NCBI GenBank assembly: GCA_903873395.1 | Contig: CAIQOJ010000054.1 | Location: 62,001-126,000 of the forward strand | Length of the DNA: 64,000 bases | From: an uncultured Acidimicrobiaceae bacterium | Lineage (GTDB): Bacteria > Actinomycetota > Acidimicrobiia > Acidimicrobiales > RAAP-2 | Reading direction: 5' to 3' | In this document: positions 40,994 through 49,610 of the stretch, piece after piece | Layout: each line of letters starts with the position of its first letter | Position numbering within the stretch: the stretch's first letter is position 1 | Made by a program: the position numbers and the translations under genes | The notes under the pieces: generated by a model | Databases searched by the model: none | What the model was told of the DNA's origin: nothing | The model's input: only the letters and a program-made list of their open reading frames with translations

Positions 40994-41041
40994 CGAGAGT
41001 TCCATCGAGAGTTCCGTCGAGAGTTCCGTCGAGAGTTCCGT
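40994..41041. repeat. Tandem array, 12-bp unit CGAGAGTTCCGT, 4 copies
   Basis: First copy has one change (CAT), three are perfect, and a partial fifth follows. About 50 nt after the SDR stop. Confidence 0.95.
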
Positions 41042-41090
41042 CGAGACCTGGGTGCCGGCTCTCCCTTTCATCACGCAGAGTGGTAAATTG

Positions 41091-41167
41091 CTCACTTTGA
41101 GCGCATTTATCTCAAGTGAGTGGCCGTCTTGGCCGATGACCCATCCGATTCCCTTCGCGACGGATGG
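41091..41167 (+). promoter_or_regulatory. Two hairpins in the leader of the NlpC/P60 repeat gene
   Basis: Hairpin 1: CTCACT-T-TGAG (41091-41101) pairs with CTCAAGTGAG (41111-41120), 10 bp with one bulge. Hairpin 2: CCATCCG (41141-41147) pairs with CGGATGG (41161-41167), and its 3' arm overlaps the Shine-Dalgarno region ending 7 nt before the start. The second could control ribosome access. I do not recognise a known riboswitch. Confidence 0.4.
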
Positions 41168-41176
41168 AGACCCACC

Positions 41177-42406
41177 ATGACAAAATGGCGCTGGAAAGAC
41201 TCGGTAGGCGCAACCTTGGCCGGACTCGTGGCCTTGGCTTCCCTGGCCCTGTGCGGGTTCCAGGCCACCCCGGCGGGGGCTGCCACGGCGGCTCCGTCGT
41301 CCATCACCACGTCAATGTGGCTGGCCACAGAGACGGGCGCAGTCGAGGCGTACGGGGTGGCCGCCCTCGGTTCGGCGCCGGGACCGCTCAACCGACCCAT
41401 CGTGGGGAACGTTGCCACCCACGACCGAGCTGGCTACTGGTTGGTAGCTGCAGACGGCGGCATCTTCTCCTTCGGCGACGCCCATTTCTACGGTTCGACC
41501 GGTGGTCTTCACCTGAACCAGCCCATCGTCGGCCTGGCTTCGACTCCCGATGATCGGGGGTATTGGTTGGTAGCCGCAGATGGCGGCATCTTCTCCTTCG
41601 GCGACGCCCATTTCTACGGTTCGACCGGTGGTCTTCACCTGAACAAGCCCATCGTTGGTATGGCATCCATGCCCGACGGCAGCGGCTACATGCTGGTGGC
41701 CTCCGACGGTGGCATCTTCTGCTTCGGTTCGTCTTCGTTCCACGGTTCGACGGGAAACATCGTCCTCTCCCAACCCATCGTGTCAGCAGCACCCACCACT
41801 GACGGTCTCGGGTACTGGCTGGTGGCAGCCGACGGCGGCATCTTCGCCTTCGGAAGCGCCCACTTCTACGGGTCCGGTGCCAAATCGTCGATCGAGCCAT
41901 TCCAGCGAATTGTGCCCACCTACGATGGCCAGGGCTATTGGCTGGTCCGCCAGGACGGAACTGCGCTGGCCTTCGGCGTTGCTGTGTCCCGGGCCCTTCC
42001 CACACAGGCACTCCTCCTCCACCCGGTGACACCAGGCGACAAGGCGGTTCTCTTCGCCTTTGCTCAGGTGGGCAAGCCCTACATCTGGGGTGGCAACGGA
42101 CCCGTGGGTTACGACTGCTCGGGACTGGCCCTAGCGTCGTGGGTGCACGGTGCTGGCACCTCCTTCGCCCGGGTGGCCAACGATCAGTTCCACACCGCCG
42201 GCGTGTCGGTTGCCTTCAGTTCGCTACGCGCTGGAGACCTTGTGTTCTGGGGTTCCAACCAGGCCGACTGGACGTCGGTGTACCACGCGGGCATCTACGT
42301 CGGCGGCAATCGCATCGTCGAGTCGACGGGGAATCATGTGCAGATCAATGCCATCAACCAGTGGGGACTGGCTGACGTGATGAGTTACGGCCGCCGCCCC
42401 AAGTAG
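41177..42406 (+). CDS. Secreted repeat protein with C-terminal NlpC/P60 peptidase
   Basis: 409 residues from ATG 41177 (GGAG 7 nt upstream). Signal peptide (LAGLVALASLALCGF...AGAA), then about five 42-residue repeats of the form GYWLVAADGGIFSFGDAHFYGSTGGLHLNQPIVGLASTPDD, then an NlpC/P60 domain of about 120 residues: AFAQVGKPYIWGGNGPVGYDCSGLALASW (catalytic Cys), YHAGIYVGGNRIVES (catalytic His) and a later polar residue. NlpC/P60 enzymes cut gamma-D-Glu-diamino acid links in peptidoglycan. The repeats probably bind the cell surface. Two repeats are almost identical at DNA level, pointing to recent duplication. Confidence 0.9.
   Translation: MTKWRWKDSVGATLAGLVALASLALCGFQATPAGAATAAPSSITTSMWLATETGAVEAYGVAALGSAPGPLNRPIVGNVATHDRAGYWLVAADGGIFSFGDAHFYGSTGGLHLNQPIVGLASTPDDRGYWLVAADGGIFSFGDAHFYGSTGGLHLNKPIVGMASMPDGSGYMLVASDGGIFCFGSSSFHGSTGNIVLSQPIVSAAPTTDGLGYWLVAADGGIFAFGSAHFYGSGAKSSIEPFQRIVPTYDGQGYWLVRQDGTALAFGVAVSRALPTQALLLHPVTPGDKAVLFAFAQVGKPYIWGGNGPVGYDCSGLALASWVHGAGTSFARVANDQFHTAGVSVAFSSLRAGDLVFWGSNQADWTSVYHAGIYVGGNRIVESTGNHVQINAINQWGLADVMSYGRRPK
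41444..41660 (+). repeat. Near-identical 126-bp coding repeats
   Basis: Two consecutive 126-bp units in the NlpC/P60 gene, starting at about 41444 and 41570. They share a run of over 60 identical bases (GGCGGCATCTTCTCCTTCGG onward) and differ at only a few positions across the segment. Confidence 0.85.
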
Positions 42407-42418
42407 CTACCGGCATCA

Positions 42419-42436
42419 TCGGTCCAAAGGGACCGA
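42419..42436. terminator. Terminator-like hairpin
   Basis: TCGGTCC-AAAG-GGACCGA, 7-bp stem just after the NlpC/P60 gene. No U-tract, so only a tentative terminator. Confidence 0.4.
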
Positions 42437-42488
42437 CGGCGACGCTGCACCTTCAACGGACAATCCTGTCAGGGGCGCTGCGTTCGTC

Positions 42489-42542
42489 GCCTACCCCGTG
42501 TCCGTCACCTACCCCGAGTCCGCCACCTACCCCGTGTCCGTC
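42489..42542. repeat. Tandem array, 18-bp unit CACCTACCCCGTGTCCGT, 3 copies
   Basis: Three copies, the middle one with two changes. It runs into the stop codon of the convergent GGDEF-EAL gene (TCA at 42541-42543). Confidence 0.95.
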
Positions 42543-44901
42543 AGAGGCCGTGCGGCAGAACAAGCCCCGTTCCGGCATCGTGCATCGATCGGCCCTGTGG
42601 CGAACCGGTCACCGTCCCTGGTGCATCCGATGGACCCGGTAGTTCGACGGCACCAAGTTGGGACCAACCCGGAACGTCCCGGGGAGGACATGGCCCGATG
42701 GCCGCCGGATCCGTCGGCATCGCATAGAGAAACCCCTGGGCGTAGCGGCAGCCCAGCCTGGCCAACTCGGTGGCCTGTGCGTGGCGCTCGATGCCCTCGG
42801 CCACCACTCGAAGGCCGAGTGACGCCCCAAGACCGATCACCGCTCTGACGATGGCCCGGTCGTCTGATGCCGTCTCCAGCTGATCAACAAAGCTGCGATC
42901 CACCTTCAAGGTCTCCACGGGAAGACGCTTGAGGTAAGACAGGGAGGAGTACCCGGTGCCGAAGTCATCGATGGCGAGATGGACCCCCAACTCACGCAAG
43001 GCTTCGAGAGTCAACGTGGCCGCCCGGGGATCTCGCAACAATGCCCCTTCGGTGATCTCGAGCCAGAGCTGGTCGGCGGGAAGACCTGATGACGCCAGCG
43101 CATCGGCCACCAGCTCGACAAACCCCGGTTCGCCGAGCTGCTTGGGTGACACGTTTACCGACATGTCCATGGGGGTCCTACGTCCGGCGAGCGCTGCTTC
43201 TGCCTCGACCCATCGCCCGCCCTGTCGACAAGCTTCGCGGAGTACGAAGTTTCCCATCGATGTCATCAAGCCACACTCTTCGGCCATCTCGACGAACTGA
43301 GAAGGTGGCAGCAGTCCTCGAGTGGGATGCTGCCAGCGCACCAGTGCTTCGGTGCCGCAGACCGTGAGGTCCGCCAGGTCGACAATCGGCTGGTAGTGCA
43401 GGACGAGTTGAGACTCCTTGATCGCCCGATGCAACTCGTTCTGGGTGCGCAGGTTGCGTCCCGCATCAGCAGATGCTGCTTCTTGGTACACGGCGAACTG
43501 CCCCGGACCGCTCCGTTTGGCTTCGTACATGGCGATGTCCGCACAGCGCATGAGCGCGGAGGGCAGCATGCGCTCCGAGGACGACACGGCTATACCGATA
43601 CTGGTCGTCACGTACTGCTCGAAGTCGGGTTCGACAATGGGCATGGCCAGCGCACCTCGAATGCGAGACACGATCTCGACCACGTCGTCAGGGTCGGTGA
43701 CCTCGCAGAGGATGGTGAACTCGTCACCACCAAACCGGGCCAGGATGTCGTCGGCCCGAAGAGCACCTCGAAGGCGCTGGGCAACTCCTCTCAGCAAGCG
43801 GTCTCCGGCATCGTGGCCCAAGACGTCATTGACCATCTTGAAGCGATCCAGGTCGAGGAACATCAGTGCGACGTGGTAGCCGTCGTGTTCCGAACGCACG
43901 ATGGCGTCGGCGAGCTCGGTTGCGAACAGAGTCCGATTGGGCAACCCGGTCAACGTGTCGGTCACCGCAGATCGTGCCAGCTCCTCACGAAGCTCATAGC
44001 GCTCGGTGATGTCTTCGATCTGACCGATCATGAATAGGGGCTCTCCGGCATTGTCCCGCACGATCGAACCGTGGACCGCCGCCCAGACAAAATGCCCATC
44101 GGCGTGGATGAACCGCTTCTCGTGTCGGAACCGGTCGAGCTCTCCCGCCAACAATCGCTCGATCATTTTGCGATTCTCGTCCCAATCTTCAGGCAGAGTG
44201 AAGTACTTCACGGTCTGACCAACCATGTCTTCGACCTGATAGCCGAGGATGTCGGCGTAGGCCTGGTTGACCTGGAGGAAGCGACCGTCGACACCGAGTC
44301 GAGAGATGCCGATCGGCGCCCCCTCGATGAGTTGTGCCAACGAAGTTGCCGACGCCACCATCTCCTCTTCGACGGCGTCCATGCGCTCACGAACCCAGGC
44401 CAAGAGCTCACCGAGGACCACGCTGACGGGGATGACGAAGATCGCCCCGCCGAGGCCCTGTCCATTCGACCAACCGTTGGTGATGAAGATCGGGGCCAGA
44501 TAGGCGACCACGATCAGGGGGAGAAACTTGACCGTGGTCCATCGAGATTGACTCATGCCCATGAGCGTGCAGACCAGAGCGAAACTCACCCCGTAGGTGA
44601 ATCCGTTCGGATCCAAGTACACGTACGCAAGGTCGATGACCACGAAGGCGGCGGGAACCATCCAGAGCAGTGATCTGCGGGACTGGTTTCCCCAGTCGAC
44701 AGGCAGGGAGAGCGCGCCGATGGCCACCGTGACGACCCCAAGCGTCAACGCGGCCGACCGGGACGCGTGGATCGGTTCCACCAACGCCGAGAAAACGAAA
44801 AGCACACCCGCGGTGATCCAAGACCACGCGATGATCCGTCCTGCCAGTGCTCGATGCACGGCATCCACGCTGCGATGGGAAATTAGGTCGATGCGGTCCA
44901 C
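42541..44901 (-). CDS. Membrane-bound PAS-GGDEF-EAL cyclic-di-GMP protein
   Basis: 786 residues from GTG 44901, with AGGAGGGG 2-3 nt upstream; the track start would extend antisense to the next gene's leader. About five or six N-terminal TM helices (WSWITAGVLFVFSALV onward), a PAS domain (IEGAPIGISRLGVDGRFLQVNQAY ... EDITERYELREEL), then a GGDEF domain with intact RFGGDEF and a RADD I-site five residues before it, and an EAL domain with TEALVRWQHP, ITEGALL, AIDDFGTGYSSLSYL and LRVVAEGIE. Both activities look intact: diguanylate cyclase and c-di-GMP phosphodiesterase. Confidence 0.93.
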   Translation of the reverse strand: MDRIDLISHRSVDAVHRALAGRIIAWSWITAGVLFVFSALVEPIHASRSAALTLGVVTVAIGALSLPVDWGNQSRRSLLWMVPAAFVVIDLAYVYLDPNGFTYGVSFALVCTLMGMSQSRWTTVKFLPLIVVAYLAPIFITNGWSNGQGLGGAIFVIPVSVVLGELLAWVRERMDAVEEEMVASATSLAQLIEGAPIGISRLGVDGRFLQVNQAYADILGYQVEDMVGQTVKYFTLPEDWDENRKMIERLLAGELDRFRHEKRFIHADGHFVWAAVHGSIVRDNAGEPLFMIGQIEDITERYELREELARSAVTDTLTGLPNRTLFATELADAIVRSEHDGYHVALMFLDLDRFKMVNDVLGHDAGDRLLRGVAQRLRGALRADDILARFGGDEFTILCEVTDPDDVVEIVSRIRGALAMPIVEPDFEQYVTTSIGIAVSSSERMLPSALMRCADIAMYEAKRSGPGQFAVYQEAASADAGRNLRTQNELHRAIKESQLVLHYQPIVDLADLTVCGTEALVRWQHPTRGLLPPSQFVEMAEECGLMTSMGNFVLREACRQGGRWVEAEAALAGRRTPMDMSVNVSPKQLGEPGFVELVADALASSGLPADQLWLEITEGALLRDPRAATLTLEALRELGVHLAIDDFGTGYSSLSYLKRLPVETLKVDRSFVDQLETASDDRAIVRAVIGLGASLGLRVVAEGIERHAQATELARLGCRYAQGFLYAMPTDPAAIGPCPPRDVPGWSQLGAVELPGPSDAPGTVTGSPQGRSMHDAGTGLVLPHGL

Positions 44902-45103
44902 TGCCCCTCCTCTCGACAATCTAGATACCGCCACGTAGGGCATTTGGTCCCGAACGGGTCCGATCAGCAATGTTGGGACCAAGGTCCCAACCTGGTCCGG
45001 GTGGGCCCAATGGGGCGCATGGCAGCATCCCTTCAGCACGAATACCAGTGGTCGTGCCTAGTGTGAGCCCGTCGGCAATTCCGTGCCGACCTGAGGAGGT
45101 GTC

Positions 45104-46072
45104 ATGCGGGCAGCGGTGTACTACGAGACAGGCAGCCCGGACGTCTTTCGGTATGAAGAGGTGCCCGATCCGACCTGTGGACCCGGAGAAGTGCTCATCT
45201 CCGTCGAAGCCATCAGCATCGAAGGGGGCGACACCCTCAATCGGCTGGGCGGTGAACTGTCCGGTGTGCCCCATGTCGTCGGCTACCAGTGTGCGGGCAC
45301 CATCGTCGAAGTCGGCGCCGGCATCGACGACCTGGTCGTCGGCCAACGCGTCGTAACGGTGGGCACCGACGGATCTCATGCTGAGTTACGCGTGGCTGGA
45401 CGGTCCTTCTGCTGGCCCATTCCTGATGGGCTGCCCACCGTGGAGGCGGCCTGTGTGCCTGTGGCATTCGGCACTGCGCACGACTCGCTTTTCGAATTCG
45501 GTCGACTCGAGGCCGGGGAGACGGTCCTCGTCCAAGCGGCCGCCGGAGGGGTCGGCCTCGCTGCTGTGCAGTTGGCCGCACGGGCGGGAGCCCGGGTGCT
45601 GGCCACCGCGTCTGGATCTGATCGCCTCGCTCGCCTCACCGAGTTCGGCGTGGATGTTGCCATTGACTACACGCAGGTCGAACTAGCTCCGGCGGTGCGA
45701 GAGGCCACCGGCGGACAAGGCGTCGACGTTGTCGTGGACGGCGTCGGTGGAGCCACCCTCCAAGCGAGCCTGCACTGCCTCGCCTATCGAGGCCGGTGCA
45801 TCTCCTTCGGCGATGCCGGCCGGAACCAGGCCGATCTCCTCGACGTCTCGGGCTTGCGTGGCAACAACCAGACACTGTCAGGGTACTTTCTCGGAGCGGA
45901 ACTCTTCTTCGGCACACGGGCCCATGGCGTCGTGGCTTCCTGCCTCGATGCCGTCGCCCGCGGTGAACTTCACGTGGTCGTCGACAGCACCTTTCGACTG
46001 GAGCAGGCCGGTGAAGCCCATGCGCACATCGAATCCCGACACGCATTCGGACGGGTGGTGCTCGTCCCATGA
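45104..46072 (+). CDS. Zinc-free quinone oxidoreductase-like (MDR) protein
   Basis: 322 residues; GAGGAGG precedes the ATG. Medium-chain dehydrogenase fold: MRAAVYYETGSPDVFRYEEVPDP, EAISIEGGDTLNRLGG, VVGYQCAGTIVEVG, then the nucleotide-binding AAAGGVGLAAVQLAARAGARVLATASGSDRLARL (the AxxGGVG motif favours NADPH). The cysteine cluster of zinc alcohol dehydrogenases is absent. Probably reduces quinones or enones. Overlaps the GNAT gene by 4 nt (ATGA). Confidence 0.88.
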   Translation: MRAAVYYETGSPDVFRYEEVPDPTCGPGEVLISVEAISIEGGDTLNRLGGELSGVPHVVGYQCAGTIVEVGAGIDDLVVGQRVVTVGTDGSHAELRVAGRSFCWPIPDGLPTVEAACVPVAFGTAHDSLFEFGRLEAGETVLVQAAAGGVGLAAVQLAARAGARVLATASGSDRLARLTEFGVDVAIDYTQVELAPAVREATGGQGVDVVVDGVGGATLQASLHCLAYRGRCISFGDAGRNQADLLDVSGLRGNNQTLSGYFLGAELFFGTRAHGVVASCLDAVARGELHVVVDSTFRLEQAGEAHAHIESRHAFGRVVLVP

Positions 46073-46575
46073 CGTCGGCTGGAGGGACCGTGCGCGAGGC
46101 TCGGCTGGATGACGTGCCTGCCCTGTTGCACTTCATTCGCGAGTTGGCCGACTACGAGCGTGAGCCCGACGCCGTGATGACTGATGAAGGCCAACTGGCC
46201 GCCTCACTTTTCGGTCCAGCGCCGGCCGTGTTCGCCCATGTCTGCGAAGGTAGTGGTCCAGGTGGGCTGGCCGGTATGGCCATCTGGTTCATTAGCTACT
46301 CCACCTGGACGGGGCGTCACGGCATTTGGCTCGAAGACCTCTACGTCCGACCCAACGAGCGGCGACGGGGCGTGGCCCGGGCCTTGTTCACCACGTTGGC
46401 CTCCCTGGCCAGCGAGCGAGAGTACGCCCGGATCGACTGGTCGGTGCTGGACTGGAACCACTCGGCCATTCGCTTCTATCAATCCCTCGGTGCCGTGCCG
46501 ATGGACGAGTGGACCGGGTACCGACTGACGGGCGACGCACTGACGTCACTGGGCTCCGGCGACAACCGAACGTGA
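46069..46575 (+). CDS. GNAT N-acetyltransferase (diamine acetyltransferase-like)
   Basis: 168 residues. VREARLDDVPALLHFIRELADYE at the N-terminus, WLEDLYVRPNERRRGVARALFTTLASLA carrying the acetyl-CoA motif (RRxxGxA), and WSVLDWNHSAIRFYQSLGAVPMDEW near the end. The ELADYE start and ISYSTWTGRHGIWLEDLYV stretch resemble spermidine/spermine-type acetyltransferases. Acceptor unknown. Cotranscribed with the MDR gene by overlap. Confidence 0.88.
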   Translation: MTSAGGTVREARLDDVPALLHFIRELADYEREPDAVMTDEGQLAASLFGPAPAVFAHVCEGSGPGGLAGMAIWFISYSTWTGRHGIWLEDLYVRPNERRRGVARALFTTLASLASEREYARIDWSVLDWNHSAIRFYQSLGAVPMDEWTGYRLTGDALTSLGSGDNRT

Positions 46576-46741
46576 GGCGCTGCTCCGGCTGATCGGTCAA
46601 CTTGGCGAACCTGGTGCACTTGGAACGCGACGAGGAGACGGAGGCGGTTCACCGCCGTGCCGAGACAGTGAACCTCTGCGACAGATCAGGCAGGCCGTCA
46701 AGAACACGGCACCCAGTGACCAACTCGCCCATGGAGTTCTC

Positions 46742-46793
46742 CCCATTGAGTTATCCCATTGGGCTATCCCGTTGGGCTATCCCATTGAGTTAG
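46742..46793. repeat. Tandem array, 13-bp unit CCCATTGAGTTAT, 4 copies
   Basis: Four copies with small changes (CCCATTGGGCTAT, CCCGTTGGGCTAT, CCCATTGAGTTAG) and a weaker copy just upstream (CCCATGGAGTTCT). In the convergent gap GNAT / MDMPI gene. Confidence 0.9.
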
Positions 46794-46842
46794 CCCGATC
46801 GGAGGGTGCAGCTGGAGGTGGGAAGTCTCAGGGCCTGACGGT

Positions 46843-47664
46843 TTAGATGGTGAAGGCCAGGTTTTCGACGAGCTGGCGAGCCAGTTTGTCGTCACCGCCT
46901 AGTGCGACCCCATCCGTCGGGCTGAGACCCGAGTCGGCGCGCCCACCGGTCAAGCGCAACCAGCGAACAGCAGGGATGACGACCGTCACCGTTGGTTCAC
47001 CATCAAGCGCCTCGACCACGGCGGCTCGCTCATCGACCTGAATGAAATAGGTCCGAGGGGCTAGTCCCGTGACATCAATACGCACCCGAGAGCCTGTTGG
47101 CATTCCAGCACGGCGGCCAACGATGTAACCCAGTCCGGTGGCCACCTCGTCGAGAGATGACGAAAGATCGGCTGCAGTCTCTCGGGGAGGAAGGCCCAGG
47201 GCGATGCGAATGTCGAGTTCGTGGAGATAGGTGTCGTAGTGGCGGATGCGCATGAACCGGCCATAGGTCTCGTCCTTGCCTGCCGGCGTCCATGACGGTG
47301 CATCGAACTCTTCTTGAGTCATCGCACCGAGGACGGTCATGCGTCGATCGGCAGCGGCATCGAAACTTGCCAACATTGCCGGACCATCGAGCGTGCGCTT
47401 GGCCTCCACCCAACGCTCGTTGGCTTCAGCAATGGGGTTCTGCATATGGGTGAGGTGCGCAATCTCGACTTCGGGAACGGGCTCGCCCAACAGGCCTTCT
47501 TCGGCTCCGATGACATGGCTGAGCACGTCGCGCACGCTCCACCCCGGCAGGCTGGTAGGCGTGTCCCATTGAGCTGAGTCGAGCGACGCGCACAGTGAGC
47601 GCAGGGCAGTGAATTCGTCTGCCAGAAGTTCGACGGTGGCAGTCTTGTTGAGAAAGGTTGGCAC
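46843..47664 (-). CDS. DinB-like MDMPI (mycothiol maleylpyruvate isomerase-type) domain protein
   Basis: 273 residues. N-terminal four-helix region with candidate metal histidines: LPGWSVRDVLSHVIGAEEGLLG (His near residue 50) and RIRHYDTYLHELDIRIALG (His pair near 140-150), the pattern of the mycothiol-dependent maleylpyruvate isomerase/DinB_2 superfamily. The C-terminal region RVRIDVTGLAPRTYFIQVDERA ... IPAVRWLRLTGGRAD resembles an SCP2-like/MDMPI C domain. Many homologues are thiol-S-transferases using mycothiol; the actual thiol here is open, given the nearby glutathione genes. Confidence 0.8.
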   Translation of the reverse strand: MPTFLNKTATVELLADEFTALRSLCASLDSAQWDTPTSLPGWSVRDVLSHVIGAEEGLLGEPVPEVEIAHLTHMQNPIAEANERWVEAKRTLDGPAMLASFDAAADRRMTVLGAMTQEEFDAPSWTPAGKDETYGRFMRIRHYDTYLHELDIRIALGLPPRETAADLSSSLDEVATGLGYIVGRRAGMPTGSRVRIDVTGLAPRTYFIQVDERAAVVEALDGEPTVTVVIPAVRWLRLTGGRADSGLSPTDGVALGGDDKLARQLVENLAFTI

Positions 47665-47738
47665 GCCGTCAATGTAGTTGCCGGCGCGCTAGCGGCAGTG
47701 CCCGGACGACCTCCCATGCAGGCCGCTACAGTATCGGC

Positions 47739-48857
47739 ATGTCGTTACGAGCGCTTCGCCTTGGACTTGTCGCCGTCCTGGTCGCCACGGGCCTGGGGTT
47801 CGGCCTTGCCGCCCAGTCTGCCGGTGCTTCCGCACCTCCAGTGACCACCATGAACGTGTCTGGCAAGCCCTACACGCCCAAGGTCATCAACGGAGCCACT
47901 GACGACTACCACTGCACGTTGGTGGACCCCCACGTCACCCATGACTCGTTCATCGTGTCCTCGCAGTTCTTTCCCAAGTCGGCCGAGGTCCACCACGCCA
48001 TTCTGTTCCTCGTACCACCGAGTCTGGTGACTGCTGCCCGCCAGGCTGACCACGGAGGAAAGGGGTGGACGTGTTTCGGCGAGACCGCCTTGCCAAACAC
48101 GCTGGCCAAGAACCAGATCTCCAACACACCATGGCTGACCGCTTGGGCGCCCGGCCATGGATTCGACGCCGTGCCTGCTGGCACGGGAATCCAGTTCCCA
48201 GCCGGCAGCCTGGTAGTCGAGCAGATCCACTACAACCTGCTCCAGGGCGACAAGCCGGTCCACGCGAGCCTCCAGTTGCACACGGTGCCCACGTCGGCGC
48301 ACCTCAAGCCCCTCAGTCTTCAGCTCCTGCCAGCCCCGCCTGATGTGCCCTGCCCAGCCGGAGTGGACGGTCCACTCTGCAACAGAGCAGCCGCCATGGC
48401 CGACCTCGGCAAGAGGTTCGGCGCTCACGCCGTGACGTTCGACAACCTGATCGAGACGGTGTGTGGTCGGAACCCGAACGATCCTCCCGCTGGCAACACG
48501 ACCACGTGCACCTGGCCTGCCGGCGCAGGCCAGCAGATCCTTCGCCTGACCCCGCACATGCATTTGACCGGGTCGGCCATGCAGATCACCTTGAACCCGG
48601 GAACCCCCCAAGCCAAGACACTGCTGGACGTCGGGAACTACAACTTCGACTACCAGCGGTCCTACAGCCTCAAGACGCCTGTCACGACCCACCCAGGGGA
48701 CAAGATCGGCGTCACCTGCACCTTCAACGCCAAGCTGCGCCAGCAACTACCGCAGCTTCGCAAGCTCCCGCCCCGCTATGTCGTATGGGGAGACGGATCA
48801 TCGGACGAGATGTGCTTGGCCATCATTCAGACCGTCAAGGCTCCCGCAGGCAGCTGA
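47739..48857 (+). CDS. Secreted PHM/DBM-type copper monooxygenase
   Basis: 372 residues from ATG 47739; the track start adds 27 residues before the signal peptide. Signal peptide LGLVAVLVATGLGFGLAAQSAGA. The copper ligands of peptidylglycine alpha-hydroxylating/dopamine beta-monooxygenases can be placed: CuH site H85-H86 (AEVHHAILF) and H164 (EQIHYNL), CuM site H273 and H275 (LTPHMHLTG) and M358 (SSDEMCLAII). Several Cys (C59, C112, C205, C214, C242, C257, C327, C359) would form disulfides. All six metal ligands are present, so an exported copper oxygenase is likely; the substrate is unknown. Confidence 0.83.
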   Translation: MSLRALRLGLVAVLVATGLGFGLAAQSAGASAPPVTTMNVSGKPYTPKVINGATDDYHCTLVDPHVTHDSFIVSSQFFPKSAEVHHAILFLVPPSLVTAARQADHGGKGWTCFGETALPNTLAKNQISNTPWLTAWAPGHGFDAVPAGTGIQFPAGSLVVEQIHYNLLQGDKPVHASLQLHTVPTSAHLKPLSLQLLPAPPDVPCPAGVDGPLCNRAAAMADLGKRFGAHAVTFDNLIETVCGRNPNDPPAGNTTTCTWPAGAGQQILRLTPHMHLTGSAMQITLNPGTPQAKTLLDVGNYNFDYQRSYSLKTPVTTHPGDKIGVTCTFNAKLRQQLPQLRKLPPRYVVWGDGSSDEMCLAIIQTVKAPAGS

Positions 48858-48932
48858 ACACCCAACAACCTCATGGAGCGCCACCCTGGCACTCCCCCGC
48901 TGAGGTAGTCACGTCAGCATCCACACCGTACG

Positions 48933-48989
48933 TATCCACTGCGTCGGGATCAGCGGCGTCGGGATCCACTGCATGGGATCCGCTGCGTC
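48933..48989. repeat. Imperfect tandem array, 13-15-bp unit GATCCACTGCGTCGG, 4 copies
   Basis: TATCCACTGCGTCGG, GATCAGCGGCGTCGG, GATCCACTGCATGG and GATCCGCTGCGTC in a row, in the convergent gap PHM-like / lipoprotein. Confidence 0.75.
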
Positions 48990-49017
48990 AATGGCAGCGG
49001 TGTAGGTAATCGCAGAT

Positions 49018-49572
49018 TCAGTCCCCGGCCCAGCAGGCGAGGATGACGTCAGCCACGGTGACGGCCACGGAATCCGCCGAGGTTGGCGGCACGCCGAACT
49101 GGGGAGGTAAGCCTGCCACGTCTACCGTCAGGACCTTCCACTCTTTGCGCACGACCACGACGCCTCCTTTGCCTTGGAACCCGGCCTGACCCAAGTTCTG
49201 CAGGGCCTCCGTCGGAGCGTCACTGACTCGTGCACTGTTGTAGAAGGCATAGGTCTGCGGCCACGACGAGAGTTCTTTGACAGACAGAGTGAACGATCCG
49301 GTCGGATAGCCGTAGGTGCAGGCATAGGTGTGGTCGTTCCATGTCGGCGTCGATACCGTCGCCGTCAGCCCGAGTGCCGCTGCCATCTCTTTTTGCGCCT
49401 CAGATGAGCAGACCATCCGGGACGCAGGCGATGGCCGGAGACCGGCGGGCTGAGGTGGCCGAGAGGTGGTCGTCGTCGATGCAGGAGCCGACGATTGTCC
49501 GCCCGAACAGCCGGCCGCAAGGCCGACGGCCACAACTGCGAGAGCGCAGCCGATGTTGCGTTGTAGTCGCAC
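49018..49572 (-). CDS. Lipoprotein of unknown function
   Basis: 184 residues from GTG 49572; the track start lies inside the neighbouring gene. Signal peptide with lipobox (CALAVVAVGLAAGC), then a Ser/Thr/Pro linker (SSAPASTTTTSRPPQP). The globular part includes MVCSSEAQKEMAAALGL, CTYGYPTGSFTLSVKELSS and a C-terminal VAVTVADVILACWAGD; this resembles the DUF3558-like exported proteins of actinobacteria in outline, without strong evidence. Three or four cysteines may pair. Confidence 0.7.
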   Translation of the reverse strand: MRLQRNIGCALAVVAVGLAAGCSGGQSSAPASTTTTSRPPQPAGLRPSPASRMVCSSEAQKEMAAALGLTATVSTPTWNDHTYACTYGYPTGSFTLSVKELSSWPQTYAFYNSARVSDAPTEALQNLGQAGFQGKGGVVVVRKEWKVLTVDVAGLPPQFGVPPTSADSVAVTVADVILACWAGD

Positions 49573-49610
49573 GTGAGTGAGCGTACATCGGTCGCTCTGT
49601 GGTCCTTGGG

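Noticed and set aside
41050-41176. ydaO-type c-di-AMP riboswitch
   Set aside because: Position before an NlpC/P60 gene is right, but the leader is too short and lacks the consensus; only simple hairpins are supported.
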